A DNA stretch of 64,000 bases from Rhizobium rosettiformans (lineage in GTDB: Bacteria > Pseudomonadota > Alphaproteobacteria > Rhizobiales > Rhizobiaceae): positions 914,501 to 978,500 of the forward strand of contig NZ_CP032405.1 in the NCBI RefSeq assembly GCF_016806065.1. The letters run 5' to 3'. A program made the translations under genes and the position numbers. Under the pieces are notes generated by a model. That model saw nothing but the letters and a program-made list of their open reading frames with translations. It was not told the DNA's origin and ran no database searches. Of this stretch, positions 20,426 to 27,660 are shown one piece after another. Positions within the stretch are counted from its first letter, which is position 1, and each line of letters starts with the position of its first letter.

Positions 20426-20460
20426 GATCTGAGGCTGCGGCTGCGGCAATTTGCCATCAC

Positions 20461-20488
20461 TCCGCCGCTTTGCAGCGGTAGCGGCGGA
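20461..20488. terminator. Hairpin after accA without U tract
   Basis: TCCGCCGCT (20461-20469) pairs perfectly with AGCGGCGGA (20480-20488) around a 10-base loop. No T run follows, so it could be a weak terminator or an mRNA 3' stabiliser. Confidence 0.4.
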
Positions 20489-20553
20489 AGACGGATGGCG
20501 AAATCGGCGGTCATTGGTTTATAATTTGTGAAGAAAGCAGTTCTAAACTACGC

Positions 20554-21852
20554 ATGATCGGCTCGGTTCGAGCCACCAACATGTGTTTCTGGAAAAAGCC
20601 TTCGCGCATGCGTTTGACATCAACGGCCCTGGTTCTGGTTTTCGCCGCCGCCCTCGCAGGCTGCAACGACACGTTGGAGAGTGCTGCTTACGATACGCCG
20701 CGCGTCGCCAACAAGGTCGCGCAGCCACTCCCCGCCCGCCTGATTTCCGAAATCCAGAAGAAGGGCATGGATCGCAACTCGCCGATCATGATCCGCATCT
20801 TCAAGGAAGAGGGCAAGCTCGAGGTCTGGAAGGCAAAGACCAACGGCCGCTTCGACAAGGTCGTGGAATACGATATCTGCGCCTGGTCGGGTCGCCTCGG
20901 GCCTAAGGTGAAGGAAGGTGACCGCCAGGCGCCGGAAGGCTTCTATCCGCTGACGCCGTATCACCTGAACCCGAATTCCAAGTATTTCCTGGCGATCAAC
21001 ACCGGTTTTCCGAACCAGTTCGACCGCGCCAATGGCCGCACCGGCACGCATCTGATGATCCATGGCGCCTGCTCGTCGTCAGGCTGCTATTCGATGACCG
21101 ATGCGCAGATGCTGGAGATCTACGCATTCGCCCGCGACGCCTTCAAGGGCGGACAGCAGGCGGTGCAGTTGCAGGCCTTCCCCTTCCGCATGACCGCTGA
21201 AAACATGGCGCGTCATCGCCACAGCCCGCACTTCGATTTCTGGAAGATGCTGAAGGTCGGCTACGACAATTTCGAGGTCACCAAACGGCCGCCCGAGGTG
21301 AATGTCTGCGAGAAGAAATACGTCTTCAATCAGTCGGTTCCGGCCGGCTCGAGCTTCAATCCACAGGGCGCCTGCCCGGCCATGAGCACGCCTCCGGCAC
21401 TCTCGGTCGCGCTTAACGGCTTCAACGAAGCCTATGACGCTGCCTATGCCAAGGCGCTGAAGAAATATGACGGCAAGATCTGGTATGACCCGACGGAAGC
21501 CGAGCGCAAGGCGCTGGTGGCCGACCTGCGCAGATCGCGTTCGCACGATCTCGCTTTCGCCCCGACGGGCTCTGCCCTGAAGGCCGGCAGGCTGCTTAAC
21601 ATCAACGATGCGGACCAGTCTGCGCCTCCGGCTGCCAATGGCACGGCCGCTGTCAACCAGATGGCGACCAACCCGAACGGCGACCCGCAGGCGCAGGCCG
21701 CAGAGACAGCGGCGCCTGCAGCGCCGGCCACCTCCGCCGTCCCGGTGCCGCAGCCCAATCCGCTTGCACCTCAGACAGCCGAGGCCGCAGTTGCATCACC
21801 GGCGCAAGCACAGGCACCGGCCGGCAAAAAGCCCTTCTGGAAGCTCTGGTAA
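20554..21852 (+). CDS. Murein L,D-transpeptidase family lipoprotein (YkuD)
   Basis: Predicted cell-wall L,D-transpeptidase. A signal peptide ends in the lipobox ALAGC, a YkuD-type catalytic domain follows (about residues 85-215) with the catalytic His/Cys motif HGACSSSGCYSM, and the C-terminal 100 residues are Ala/Pro/Gln-rich and probably disordered. Starts at 20554, 20581 (MCFWKK) and 20608 (MRLTSTALV) all fit the signal peptide; none has a clear ribosome site. It belongs to the YafK-like group by its long mature chain. tusA follows five bases on. Confidence 0.85.
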   Translation: MIGSVRATNMCFWKKPSRMRLTSTALVLVFAAALAGCNDTLESAAYDTPRVANKVAQPLPARLISEIQKKGMDRNSPIMIRIFKEEGKLEVWKAKTNGRFDKVVEYDICAWSGRLGPKVKEGDRQAPEGFYPLTPYHLNPNSKYFLAINTGFPNQFDRANGRTGTHLMIHGACSSSGCYSMTDAQMLEIYAFARDAFKGGQQAVQLQAFPFRMTAENMARHRHSPHFDFWKMLKVGYDNFEVTKRPPEVNVCEKKYVFNQSVPAGSSFNPQGACPAMSTPPALSVALNGFNEAYDAAYAKALKKYDGKIWYDPTEAERKALVADLRRSRSHDLAFAPTGSALKAGRLLNINDADQSAPPAANGTAAVNQMATNPNGDPQAQAAETAAPAAPATSAVPVPQPNPLAPQTAEAAVASPAQAQAPAGKKPFWKLW

Positions 21853-21856
21853 GGGC

Positions 21857-22099
21857 ATGAGCGAGACGGTGATCTATGATCTGAGGGGGCTGAAATGCCC
21901 CCTTCCCGTTTTGAAGACCCGCCGACGCATGGCCGACATGAAGCCTGGGGACGAACTGGTGGTGGAGACCAGCGACCCGCTCGCCGGCATCGACATTCCG
22001 CATTTCTGCAACGAGGACGGTCATGAACTGGTCGCGCAGGAGCGGCTCGACGCCGGTCACCGCTTTCACATCCGAAAGGGCGGTATCAAGCCTGCCTAG
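21857..22099 (+). CDS. tusA: TusA/SirA family sulfur carrier protein
   Basis: An 80-residue protein with the family signature DLRGLKCPLPVLKTR; the cysteine of the CPxP motif carries persulfide sulfur. Homologues serve tRNA thiolation and molybdenum-cofactor sulfur transfer. The ATG lies just after the YkuD gene, and the stop overlaps the end of the convergent CobW gene by four bases. Which sulfur pathway it serves is not visible here. Confidence 0.88.
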   Translation: MSETVIYDLRGLKCPLPVLKTRRRMADMKPGDELVVETSDPLAGIDIPHFCNEDGHELVAQERLDAGHRFHIRKGGIKPA

Positions 22100-23256
22100 A
22101 ACTTGAGGCCGGGAACCGACAGCGGATTGTCCATCATCGCCGCGCGATCCGGCCGGTCGATCGCGACCTTGCCAGTGAAGGCCCCGAACAGATCCCGCAC
22201 ATAGCTTTCCGACAGGTCCCTGGTGATCAGCACGAGCCGCGTCTTGCGGTCGGAGCCTTCAGGCCAGGCCGGAAGGCGCACGGGCGGATGGAAGATCGAC
22301 TGCACGCCATGCAGCACCAAAGGCTTGTCGGGCCGGTCGGTGAGCGCCACGATCGCCTTCATCCTCAGAAGCTTCTCGCCATGGGTCGAGCGTAGGAGAT
22401 CGATGAACATGTTGATCGCCATCGGATCGATCGGCTCGTCGTGAAGGATGGAATAGGAGCGGATCGAGGTACCGTGCCGGTTAACGTCATGATGGTGGTG
22501 ATGGCCGTGCGAGTGCCCGTGGCTATGATGACCGTGATCATGATGATGATTATGGTGGTCATGGTGCTGGTGATCGCCGACCGCAGCCATTTCGTCCTTC
22601 AGCCAGCGATCGACATCGGCGATCTTGCTTGAGGCGTCGTAAAGCCCGTTGATCAGCATCGCGGCCGAGCCGGCATCCTCAGCATCGCCATCGGTGATCG
22701 GCGCACGGGGGTTGAGCATGCGCAGGCGCTGCGTGATGGCTGAGACGGCGGCCTCGTCGGCGAGCGTCTTCTTGGTCAGGATCAGCCGATCGGCGACCGC
22801 GACCTGCTTGTAGGCCTCCGGAAAGGCATCGATGGTCGAGAGGCCATTGACCGCGTCGACGACCGTCACGACACCGTCTAGATCGAAGTGCTGGGCGATC
22901 GACGGATGGCCCATGACCGACTGCATCACGGGTGCCGGATCGGCAAGGCCCGTCGTCTCGATGACGACGCGCGACAGCGGCTTCACCTTGCCGGTCTGCA
23001 TGCCGTCGATCAATTCCGCCAGCGTGTCGACGAGCTCACCGCGCACGGTGCAGCAAAGGCAACCGTCCGCCAGTTCCACCACCGCATCATTCGAGGTCTC
23101 GACCAGCAGATGATCGATACCCACTTCGCCGAACTCGTTGATGATGACGGCCGCGTCCTTCATCGCCGGGTCCTTGAGCAACCGGTTGAGAAGCGTCGAC
23201 TTGCCGGCGCCGAGGAAGCCGGTGAGGATGGAGACGGGAATGCGCGACTGGGTCAT
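22096..23256 (-). CDS. CobW-family GTPase with His-rich loop (metallochaperone-like)
   Basis: G3E-class P-loop GTPase of the COG0523/CobW group. It has Walker A GFLGAGKSTLL, the metal-binding CxCC motif GCLCCTVR, the ETTGLADP stretch and a C-terminal CobW_C domain. Residues about 228-262 form a linker with roughly 20 histidines in 35 positions, typical of zinc or nickel chaperones rather than of the cobalamin-pathway CobW. It begins nine bases after a D,D-carboxypeptidase gene. I saw no Zur-like palindrome at the start. The ATG at 23256 is preferred over an adjacent TTG. Confidence 0.85.
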   Translation of the reverse strand: MTQSRIPVSILTGFLGAGKSTLLNRLLKDPAMKDAAVIINEFGEVGIDHLLVETSNDAVVELADGCLCCTVRGELVDTLAELIDGMQTGKVKPLSRVVIETTGLADPAPVMQSVMGHPSIAQHFDLDGVVTVVDAVNGLSTIDAFPEAYKQVAVADRLILTKKTLADEAAVSAITQRLRMLNPRAPITDGDAEDAGSAAMLINGLYDASSKIADVDRWLKDEMAAVGDHQHHDHHNHHHDHGHHSHGHSHGHHHHHDVNRHGTSIRSYSILHDEPIDPMAINMFIDLLRSTHGEKLLRMKAIVALTDRPDKPLVLHGVQSIFHPPVRLPAWPEGSDRKTRLVLITRDLSESYVRDLFGAFTGKVAIDRPDRAAMMDNPLSVPGLKF

Positions 23257-23264
23257 CAAGTTAC

Positions 23265-24410
23265 TCAGAATGTGGGACGAGGCCTCGGGATCGGCACATT
23301 GGCGATCTGGCCCGCGCCGGAGCCCTGTTTCGTCTCAACCGGCTCACTGCCGGGAATGAGGCCGGCAAAGCTCATCGCCGGCGGGCGGCCCATTTCTTTT
23401 ATGTAAGGAGACGTCAGCTTCATGCGCCCAGCCTCGTCACGGCCTTCGCTACGGATCTGGCGCGCCTTCGGATTGCAGATCTCGGCGCTGATGTCGGTCA
23501 CCTGATCCTGCCCTTCCCCATAGGGCGCGAGCTGATCCAGCCGGTTGCCGGCGACCGAAGACGTTAGGCCCTTCTGCAGGAGATCGGCGGAGAGATCGGC
23601 GCGCGCACCGAGGCTGTCGGCGCCGAGCACCACCGAGATCACGGTGCGTCCATTGCGCGTGGCGGACGAGACTTGGTTGAAGCCGGAGGCGCAGACATAA
23701 CCCGTCTTCATACCGTCAGCGCCGGGGAAACGACCGACGAGCAGGTTGAAGTTCGGATAGTCCTTCTTCCCGGTGGTCACGCCTTCCAGTGCAAAATAAC
23801 CCGCATATTCAGGGAATTCGCGACGGATGGTCGTCGCAAGCAGGGCCATGTCGCGAGCGGTCGTGTACTGGCCCTTGCCCGGCAGGCCATTCGGATTGAC
23901 GAACCGCGTTGAGGTCATACCGAGCCGGGCGGCCTCCTGGTTCATGCGCTGGACGAAAGCCGCTTCGCTGCCGCTGACGGTCTCCCCGATGGCGACCGCG
24001 ACGTCGTTGGCAGACTTGATGATCAGAAGCTTCAAGGCACTGTCGAGCGTCAGCTTGGAGCCCGGCCTGAAATACATTTTGCTTGCCGGCTGGTCAGCCG
24101 CATGTTTGCTCATGACCACCACCGTCTCGGGCGAAAGCTCGCCCGAGCGCATGGAGCGGAAGGTCGTATAAGCCGTCATCAGCTTGGTCAGCGAGGCCGG
24201 ATACCATTTGCGGAAGGCTTCTTCATGGGCGATGACCCGGCCACTGCCGACATCGACCACCATCATCGGATTCGCGGCAGCCAGACCCGGCAGAACCATC
24301 GCCACCAGCGAGACGGCGACCGCCAGTCGGCGGGCGGATCCGGTTGAAGACAACATGCGGGGACGTTTCGCTAACACGACTTCGATCCTCTTGTTCGGCT
24401 GGGCTCTCAT
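23265..24410 (-). CDS. D-alanyl-D-alanine carboxypeptidase (penicillin-binding, S11)
   Basis: Periplasmic low-molecular-mass PBP that trims the terminal D-Ala of peptidoglycan stem peptides. All three penicilloyl-serine motifs are visible: SLTK (SxxK), SAN in IKSANDVAVAIGE and KTG in GMKTGYVCASG. A signal sequence ending LPGLAAA precedes the mature NPMMVVD. Start choice is uncertain: ATG 24410 gives a long n-region, while ATG 24356 gives a shorter, conventional signal peptide. The CobW GTPase gene follows at nine bases and may be co-transcribed. Confidence 0.9.
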   Translation of the reverse strand: MRAQPNKRIEVVLAKRPRMLSSTGSARRLAVAVSLVAMVLPGLAAANPMMVVDVGSGRVIAHEEAFRKWYPASLTKLMTAYTTFRSMRSGELSPETVVVMSKHAADQPASKMYFRPGSKLTLDSALKLLIIKSANDVAVAIGETVSGSEAAFVQRMNQEAARLGMTSTRFVNPNGLPGKGQYTTARDMALLATTIRREFPEYAGYFALEGVTTGKKDYPNFNLLVGRFPGADGMKTGYVCASGFNQVSSATRNGRTVISVVLGADSLGARADLSADLLQKGLTSSVAGNRLDQLAPYGEGQDQVTDISAEICNPKARQIRSEGRDEAGRMKLTSPYIKEMGRPPAMSFAGLIPGSEPVETKQGSGAGQIANVPIPRPRPTF

Positions 24411-24543
24411 CAACGCATGACGAGATCTTATGTAGGGAAGGAATGGCAAAGCCCATTGAATACGTCAATTGAAAGGCGCACATTCATGCCGACAATCACG
24501 TGATCCGCGCGACCGTGATCTAGAATGAACGCAGGAAGAGAGA

Positions 24544-25707
24544 ATGCCGCTTCTGAACCGTGCTTCCGAACTCCAGTCGGAAGCCACCGAATGGCGCCGC
24601 CATCTGCATGCCAATCCGGAAATCCTTTACGACGTTGAAAACACGGCAGCCTTTGTCGAGGCGAAGTTGCGGGAATTCGGCGTCGACGAGATCGCAACCG
24701 GCCTCGGCCGCACGGGAGTCGTCGGCATCATCAAGGGCTCTGGCGGCGAAGGCAGGACAATCGGCCTGCGCGCCGATATGGATGCGCTTCCTCTCGACGA
24801 AATCACCGGCAAGCCCTGGGCTTCGACCATTCCAGGCCGCATGCATGCCTGCGGCCATGACGGACACACGGCCATGCTGCTTGGAGCAGCGAAATATCTT
24901 GCCGAAACCCGCAACTTCACAGGCCAGGTGGCGGTGGTGTTCCAGCCGGCCGAGGAAGGCGGGCGCGGCGCGCTCGCCATGGTCGAAGACGGAATGATGG
25001 AGCGCTTCGGCATCGGGGAGATCTATGGCATGCACAACATGCCCGGAAAACCTGTCGGCACCTTCGCCATCCGCAAGGGTGGCATTATGGCGGCTCCAGA
25101 CAAGTTCCAGCTCAAGCTGACCGGCGTCGGCGGCCATGCTGCCGAACCGCACAACACGGCAGACACGATCGTCATTGGAGCACAGATCGTCGGCGCCCTT
25201 CAGACCATTGCTGCTCGCAACGCCAATCCGCTACGCTCGGTCGTGGTCTCCGTCACCCAGTTTCATGCCGGCACGACCCATAACATCATTCCCGAAGAAG
25301 CCTTCATCTCCGGCACAGTACGGTCGCTGGACGAAGGCGTGCGCGATCTGGCGGAGCGGCGCATTGGCGAGATCGCAACCGGCATTGCGGCTGCCCATGG
25401 CGCCACCATCGAATACGAATACGAGCGCGCCTGCCCCGTCACCGTCAATCATCCTGCCGAGACGGACTACGCCGCGCGTGCAGCGATCGACGTGGTCGGC
25501 CCTGACAACGTCGACACCGAAGTGGATCCGAGTATGGCCGGCGAGGATTTCGCCTTCATGCTCCAGTCGCGCCCCGGCGCCTACATCATGATCGGCAATG
25601 GCGAGACGGCGGGCCTCCACAATCCGGCTTACGACTTCAACGACGAGGCGATCGCAGCGGGGATATCGTATTGGGTGCGTCTGACCGAGCAACGCCTGCA
25701 ACGCTGA
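24544..25707 (+). CDS. M20 family amidohydrolase/peptidase (hippurate-hydrolase-like)
   Basis: A 387-residue zinc-dependent N-acyl-amino-acid hydrolase of the M20D/AmhX-HipO type. Metal-binding motifs are RADMDALPL, MHACGHDGHTAMLLG and FQPAEEGGRG, with the later YGMHNMPG stretch. The dimerisation domain is in the middle. A GGAAGAGAG site precedes the ATG. Substrate not assigned; likely an amino-acid conjugate. It is divergent from the D,D-carboxypeptidase and ends 66 bases before a tRNA. Confidence 0.88.
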   Translation: MPLLNRASELQSEATEWRRHLHANPEILYDVENTAAFVEAKLREFGVDEIATGLGRTGVVGIIKGSGGEGRTIGLRADMDALPLDEITGKPWASTIPGRMHACGHDGHTAMLLGAAKYLAETRNFTGQVAVVFQPAEEGGRGALAMVEDGMMERFGIGEIYGMHNMPGKPVGTFAIRKGGIMAAPDKFQLKLTGVGGHAAEPHNTADTIVIGAQIVGALQTIAARNANPLRSVVVSVTQFHAGTTHNIIPEEAFISGTVRSLDEGVRDLAERRIGEIATGIAAAHGATIEYEYERACPVTVNHPAETDYAARAAIDVVGPDNVDTEVDPSMAGEDFAFMLQSRPGAYIMIGNGETAGLHNPAYDFNDEAIAAGISYWVRLTEQRLQR

Positions 25708-25735
25708 ACACGACATTTCAACCGCGCAAAACCGC

Positions 25736-25764
25736 TTGGCTTGAAGCCTGTGCTTTTGTATGGA
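25736..25764 (+). promoter_or_regulatory. Possible tRNA-Arg promoter
   Basis: TTGGCT (25736-25741) and TATGGA (25759-25764) are 17 bases apart, about 10 bases upstream of the tRNA. Both hexamers deviate from consensus, so this is only a candidate. Confidence 0.35.
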
Positions 25765-25773
25765 GGAAGAAGT

Positions 25774-25850
25774 GGTCCCGTAGCTCAGCAGGATAGAGCA
25801 TCAGATTCCTAATCTGAGGGTCACGCGTTCGAATCGCGTCGGGATCACCA
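25774..25850 (+). tRNA. tRNA-Arg (anticodon CCU)
   Basis: A complete 77-base cloverleaf. Acceptor arms are GGTCCCG and CGGGATC (one G-U), D stem GCTC/GAGC, anticodon stem TCAGA/TCTGA with loop TTCCTAA (anticodon CCT, reading AGG), and T stem ACGCG/CGCGT with TTCGAAT. The discriminator A is followed by an encoded CCA. The stress-gene cluster begins just downstream. Confidence 0.96.
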
Positions 25851-25981
25851 TCAACTGACCACCCACATCTTGCCATTACGAATCTAGGGTTGCGTTCGTG
25901 CCGTTATACGGCATGATGGTTCCATGCCACGCCGACGGGTGCTTATTCTTTTTATCGTCGGCCTCGAACGGAGGGAATGCC

Positions 25982-26209
25982 ATGGCACCAAGACCCCCGG
26001 GCAAGAGCAATGACGAACATGCGATCGTGGAACGGGCCGTACGGCGGTTGTACGAGCGCAAGCATACCGACAGGCATGTCCAGGAAAATGCCGAAGCGCT
26101 CGTCAGCTATCTGGTGAAGAGCGGCATTCGTGACGAAGACGATCTCGTCGAACTCGCGAGCATCGCGAATGGTAAGCGTTACGACCCGAACAACGGCAGT
26201 TTCCTGTAA
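25982..26209 (+). CDS. Hypothetical protein, 75 residues
   Basis: A small, charged, probably helical soluble protein containing ERAVRRLYERKHTDRHVQEN and a C-terminal half rich in acidic residues. A good ribosome site (GGAGGG, 25970-25975) sits ahead of the ATG at 25982; upstream codons in the same frame look non-coding. I do not recognise the family. It opens the cluster of small genes after tRNA-Arg, but no EcfG-type promoter is visible in front of it. Confidence 0.65.
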   Translation: MAPRPPGKSNDEHAIVERAVRRLYERKHTDRHVQENAEALVSYLVKSGIRDEDDLVELASIANGKRYDPNNGSFL

Positions 26210-26230
26210 CGACGAATACGGCACCGATGT

Positions 26231-26419
26231 CTATCGGTTGCCGCCATAGGGGCTGGTATCTGCCCTTTCATCTTTTTCATACAGCTCCCTCGTGGCCGCG
26301 TCTTGATTGATGCGCTCACGGGCGCTGAGCCGTCTCTGCCGCATGATGGCATAAAAGACGGCAACACCGAGCAGAATCGGCCCGAGCGCGACGACAAACA
26401 ACCATAAATAGTTGGTCAT
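26231..26419 (-). CDS. Small membrane protein, 62 residues
   Basis: A single N-terminal transmembrane helix (about residues 4-27: LWLFVVALGPILLGVAVFYA) is followed by a basic then mixed-charge cytosolic tail (MRQRRLSARERINQDA). I use the ATG at 26419; the open frame upstream is the antisense of non-coding DNA and contains the promoter. A GSR-type promoter (26462-26487) faces it, so it is probably stress-induced. Function unknown. Confidence 0.68.
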   Translation of the reverse strand: MTNYLWLFVVALGPILLGVAVFYAIMRQRRLSARERINQDAATRELYEKDERADTSPYGGNR

Positions 26420-26461
26420 GAAATACCCTTTCCTCAAATCTGGATGCACATTCAAAAGTGC

Positions 26462-26487
26462 AACCCATCGCGGGAGGAAAAGGTTCC
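26462..26487 (-). promoter_or_regulatory. EcfG-type promoter of the 62-residue membrane protein
   Basis: On the minus strand GGAAC (26487-26483), 17 bases, then GGTT (26465-26462). This fits the alphaproteobacterial GSR consensus GGAAC-N16/17-CGTT with one change. It lies about 43 bases upstream of the start codon. Confidence 0.68.
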
Positions 26488-26495
26488 GAGGGGAA

Positions 26496-26684
26496 TCAGG
26501 TCGGCGTCTTGGAGGGCGCAACCTTTTCATCGAGGGCCGATTGCAACTCTTCGGCAAGGGCGATCAGGTGCTCCGGCACTGCTTCACGGCGCGTCTCGTG
26601 CATCAGCAGGTCCAGCTTGTCGCGTACGATGCCGCCCGTCCTGTCGCGTCGCGTCTCCGGAGATGAGATTTTCAGTTCTTCCAT
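26496..26684 (-). CDS. Small NepR-like protein, 62 residues (candidate anti-sigma factor)
   Basis: A short helical protein whose centre reads RDKLDLLMHETRREAVPEHL followed by IALAEELQSALDEK. This matches the general NepR pattern: two amphipathic helices separated by E.VP, where NepR proteins have 'EPVPDRF..LL..L'. NepR sequesters EcfG sigma factors until PhyR removes it. A very good ribosome site (GGAGGTCCAC) supports the ATG at 26684. An EcfG-like sigma gene lies 1 kb away, which raises the likelihood, but no phyR is in the window and no GSR promoter is seen upstream. The family call is a hypothesis; the gene itself is likely real. Confidence 0.5.
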   Translation of the reverse strand: MEELKISSPETRRDRTGGIVRDKLDLLMHETRREAVPEHLIALAEELQSALDEKVAPSKTPT

Positions 26685-26800
26685 GTGGACCTCCGACTTG
26701 AGGGCATTGCTGGCGGGTTGAGTTTGATTTGTCCCTGATGCTTCAATACGTCATCCGGTCCATCTCGGATTAGTCTTTTTGCCGAAATCAACCGCCTTGG

Positions 26801-27133
26801 TCAGTTGACGCCCCTTTCCGCTTCAGGAAAGGCTTCGATCAGCTTCTGGCGATCCGTGTATTCCAGCGGCTCAGCTTGAAGGATTACGCTGATGCTGTCG
26901 GATACGTCCAGCTGGCCATCGTGCTCGAGTTCAGCTCGCCCGCCCGATGCGAACACCAAGGTGGCGCGCGTCTCGAAGCCTTGGCGAATCAGCCAATCTC
27001 GCGGCGCCTGAATCTCGACCTTCGCGGTATAGCCTTCTCCCCGTCGCTCCACTGCGACGTGATAGCTGATGGGTGATACGCGTTCGCCGATCAGCAACTG
27101 GCCCTGGCCGTCGACATTCTGCACATGTGTCAT
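26801..27133 (-). CDS. Hypothetical protein, 110 residues, stress-cluster member
   Basis: A soluble protein starting MTHVQNVDGQGQLLIGERV, with alternating hydrophobic/charged residues suggesting a small beta-rich domain (YHVAVERRGEGYTAKVEI). I use the ATG at 27133, with GGGAGAAGC just ahead. A well-matched GSR promoter (27171-27195) precedes it and is back to back with the promoter of the next gene. I cannot assign a function. Confidence 0.7.
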   Translation of the reverse strand: MTHVQNVDGQGQLLIGERVSPISYHVAVERRGEGYTAKVEIQAPRDWLIRQGFETRATLVFASGGRAELEHDGQLDVSDSISVILQAEPLEYTDRQKLIEAFPEAERGVN

Positions 27134-27170
27134 GCTTCTCCCTCTCGCTTTCGGATCTTTCGGGAAAGAG

Positions 27171-27195
27171 AACATCCGGAGACGCTCTCGGTTCC
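27171..27195 (-). promoter_or_regulatory. EcfG-type promoter of the 110-residue protein
   Basis: On the minus strand GGAAC (27195-27191), 16 bases, then TGTT (27174-27171). It lies 38 bases upstream of the start codon and 24 bases from the oppositely oriented promoter at 27220. Confidence 0.72.
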
Positions 27196-27219
27196 GTCGG
27201 AAAAAGCGGTGCAGGGCCG

Positions 27220-27244
27220 GGAACCACTGGCTGACAGAGGCGTT
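27220..27244 (+). promoter_or_regulatory. EcfG-type promoter of the 87-residue stress protein
   Basis: GGAAC (27220-27224), 16 bases, CGTT (27241-27244): an exact match to the GSR consensus. The start codon is 45 bases downstream. Confidence 0.8.
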
Positions 27245-27267
27245 CCATCAACGGGTCAAGGGGAGGA

Positions 27268-27321
27268 ATGACAACAAGCGAGACACACCATGAGCAGTGC
27301 GCGTCAAACGACGGACCATGA
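27268..27321 (+). other. Short leader frame overlapping the 87-residue gene
   Basis: ATG at 27268 sits directly behind an ideal GGGGAGGA ribosome site and encodes 17 codons (MTTSETHHEQCASNDGP), ending at 27321 inside the next gene in another frame. The real gene at 27290 has only a weak site. This may be a translational leader or chance. Confidence 0.35.
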
Positions 27322-27553
27322 TGAGATACGCCGCTGGATCGAGGAGCGGGATGGCATGCCGACGCGCGTCAAGGACAGCGGCGAAGGCGGCATCCTGCGA
27401 GTGGATTTCGGCAAGCCGGAGGAAACGCTGGAAAAGGTCGAATGGGAGGAGTTCTTTCGAATCTTCGAAAAGAACGATCTCGCCTTTCTCCATCAGGACA
27501 AAACTGCCGACGGCAAACTGAGCCGCTTCAGCAAGTTCGTAAGCCGTAGCTGA
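27290..27553 (+). CDS. Small conserved stress-associated protein, 87 residues
   Basis: Opens MSSARQTTDHDEIRRWIEER and ends with FFRIFEKNDLAFLHQDKT plus SRFSKFVSRS. I recognise this as a widespread small family, often mislabelled as a 1,4-alpha-glucan branching enzyme, whose members have an N-terminal TDHDEIR motif and a C-terminal FDxNDLAFLYQ-like motif. Function unknown. A perfect GSR promoter lies 45 bases upstream. The following gene is the ECF sigma factor with its own promoter. Confidence 0.78.
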   Translation: MSSARQTTDHDEIRRWIEERDGMPTRVKDSGEGGILRVDFGKPEETLEKVEWEEFFRIFEKNDLAFLHQDKTADGKLSRFSKFVSRS

Positions 27554-27589
27554 CATGGTCGCCGGCTTGGCCGACCGTTCACAATTTCG

Positions 27590-27614
27590 GGAACCAAGGC
27601 ATGGGACGCGCGTT
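27590..27614 (+). promoter_or_regulatory. EcfG-type promoter of the ECF sigma gene
   Basis: GGAAC (27590-27594), 16 bases, CGTT (27611-27614): an exact consensus match. The promoter sits directly ahead of the sigma factor gene and implies autoregulation or control by a sibling EcfG. It also rules out translation starts at or before 27614. Confidence 0.82.
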
Positions 27615-27660
27615 TTTGCGTCGTTCTGCCTGGTACCACAGACATCGGAGGATGGCGATC

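Noticed and set aside
20520..20525. TATAAT upstream of the YkuD gene as a sigma-70 promoter
   Set aside because: No acceptable -35 hexamer was found at 16-18 bases.
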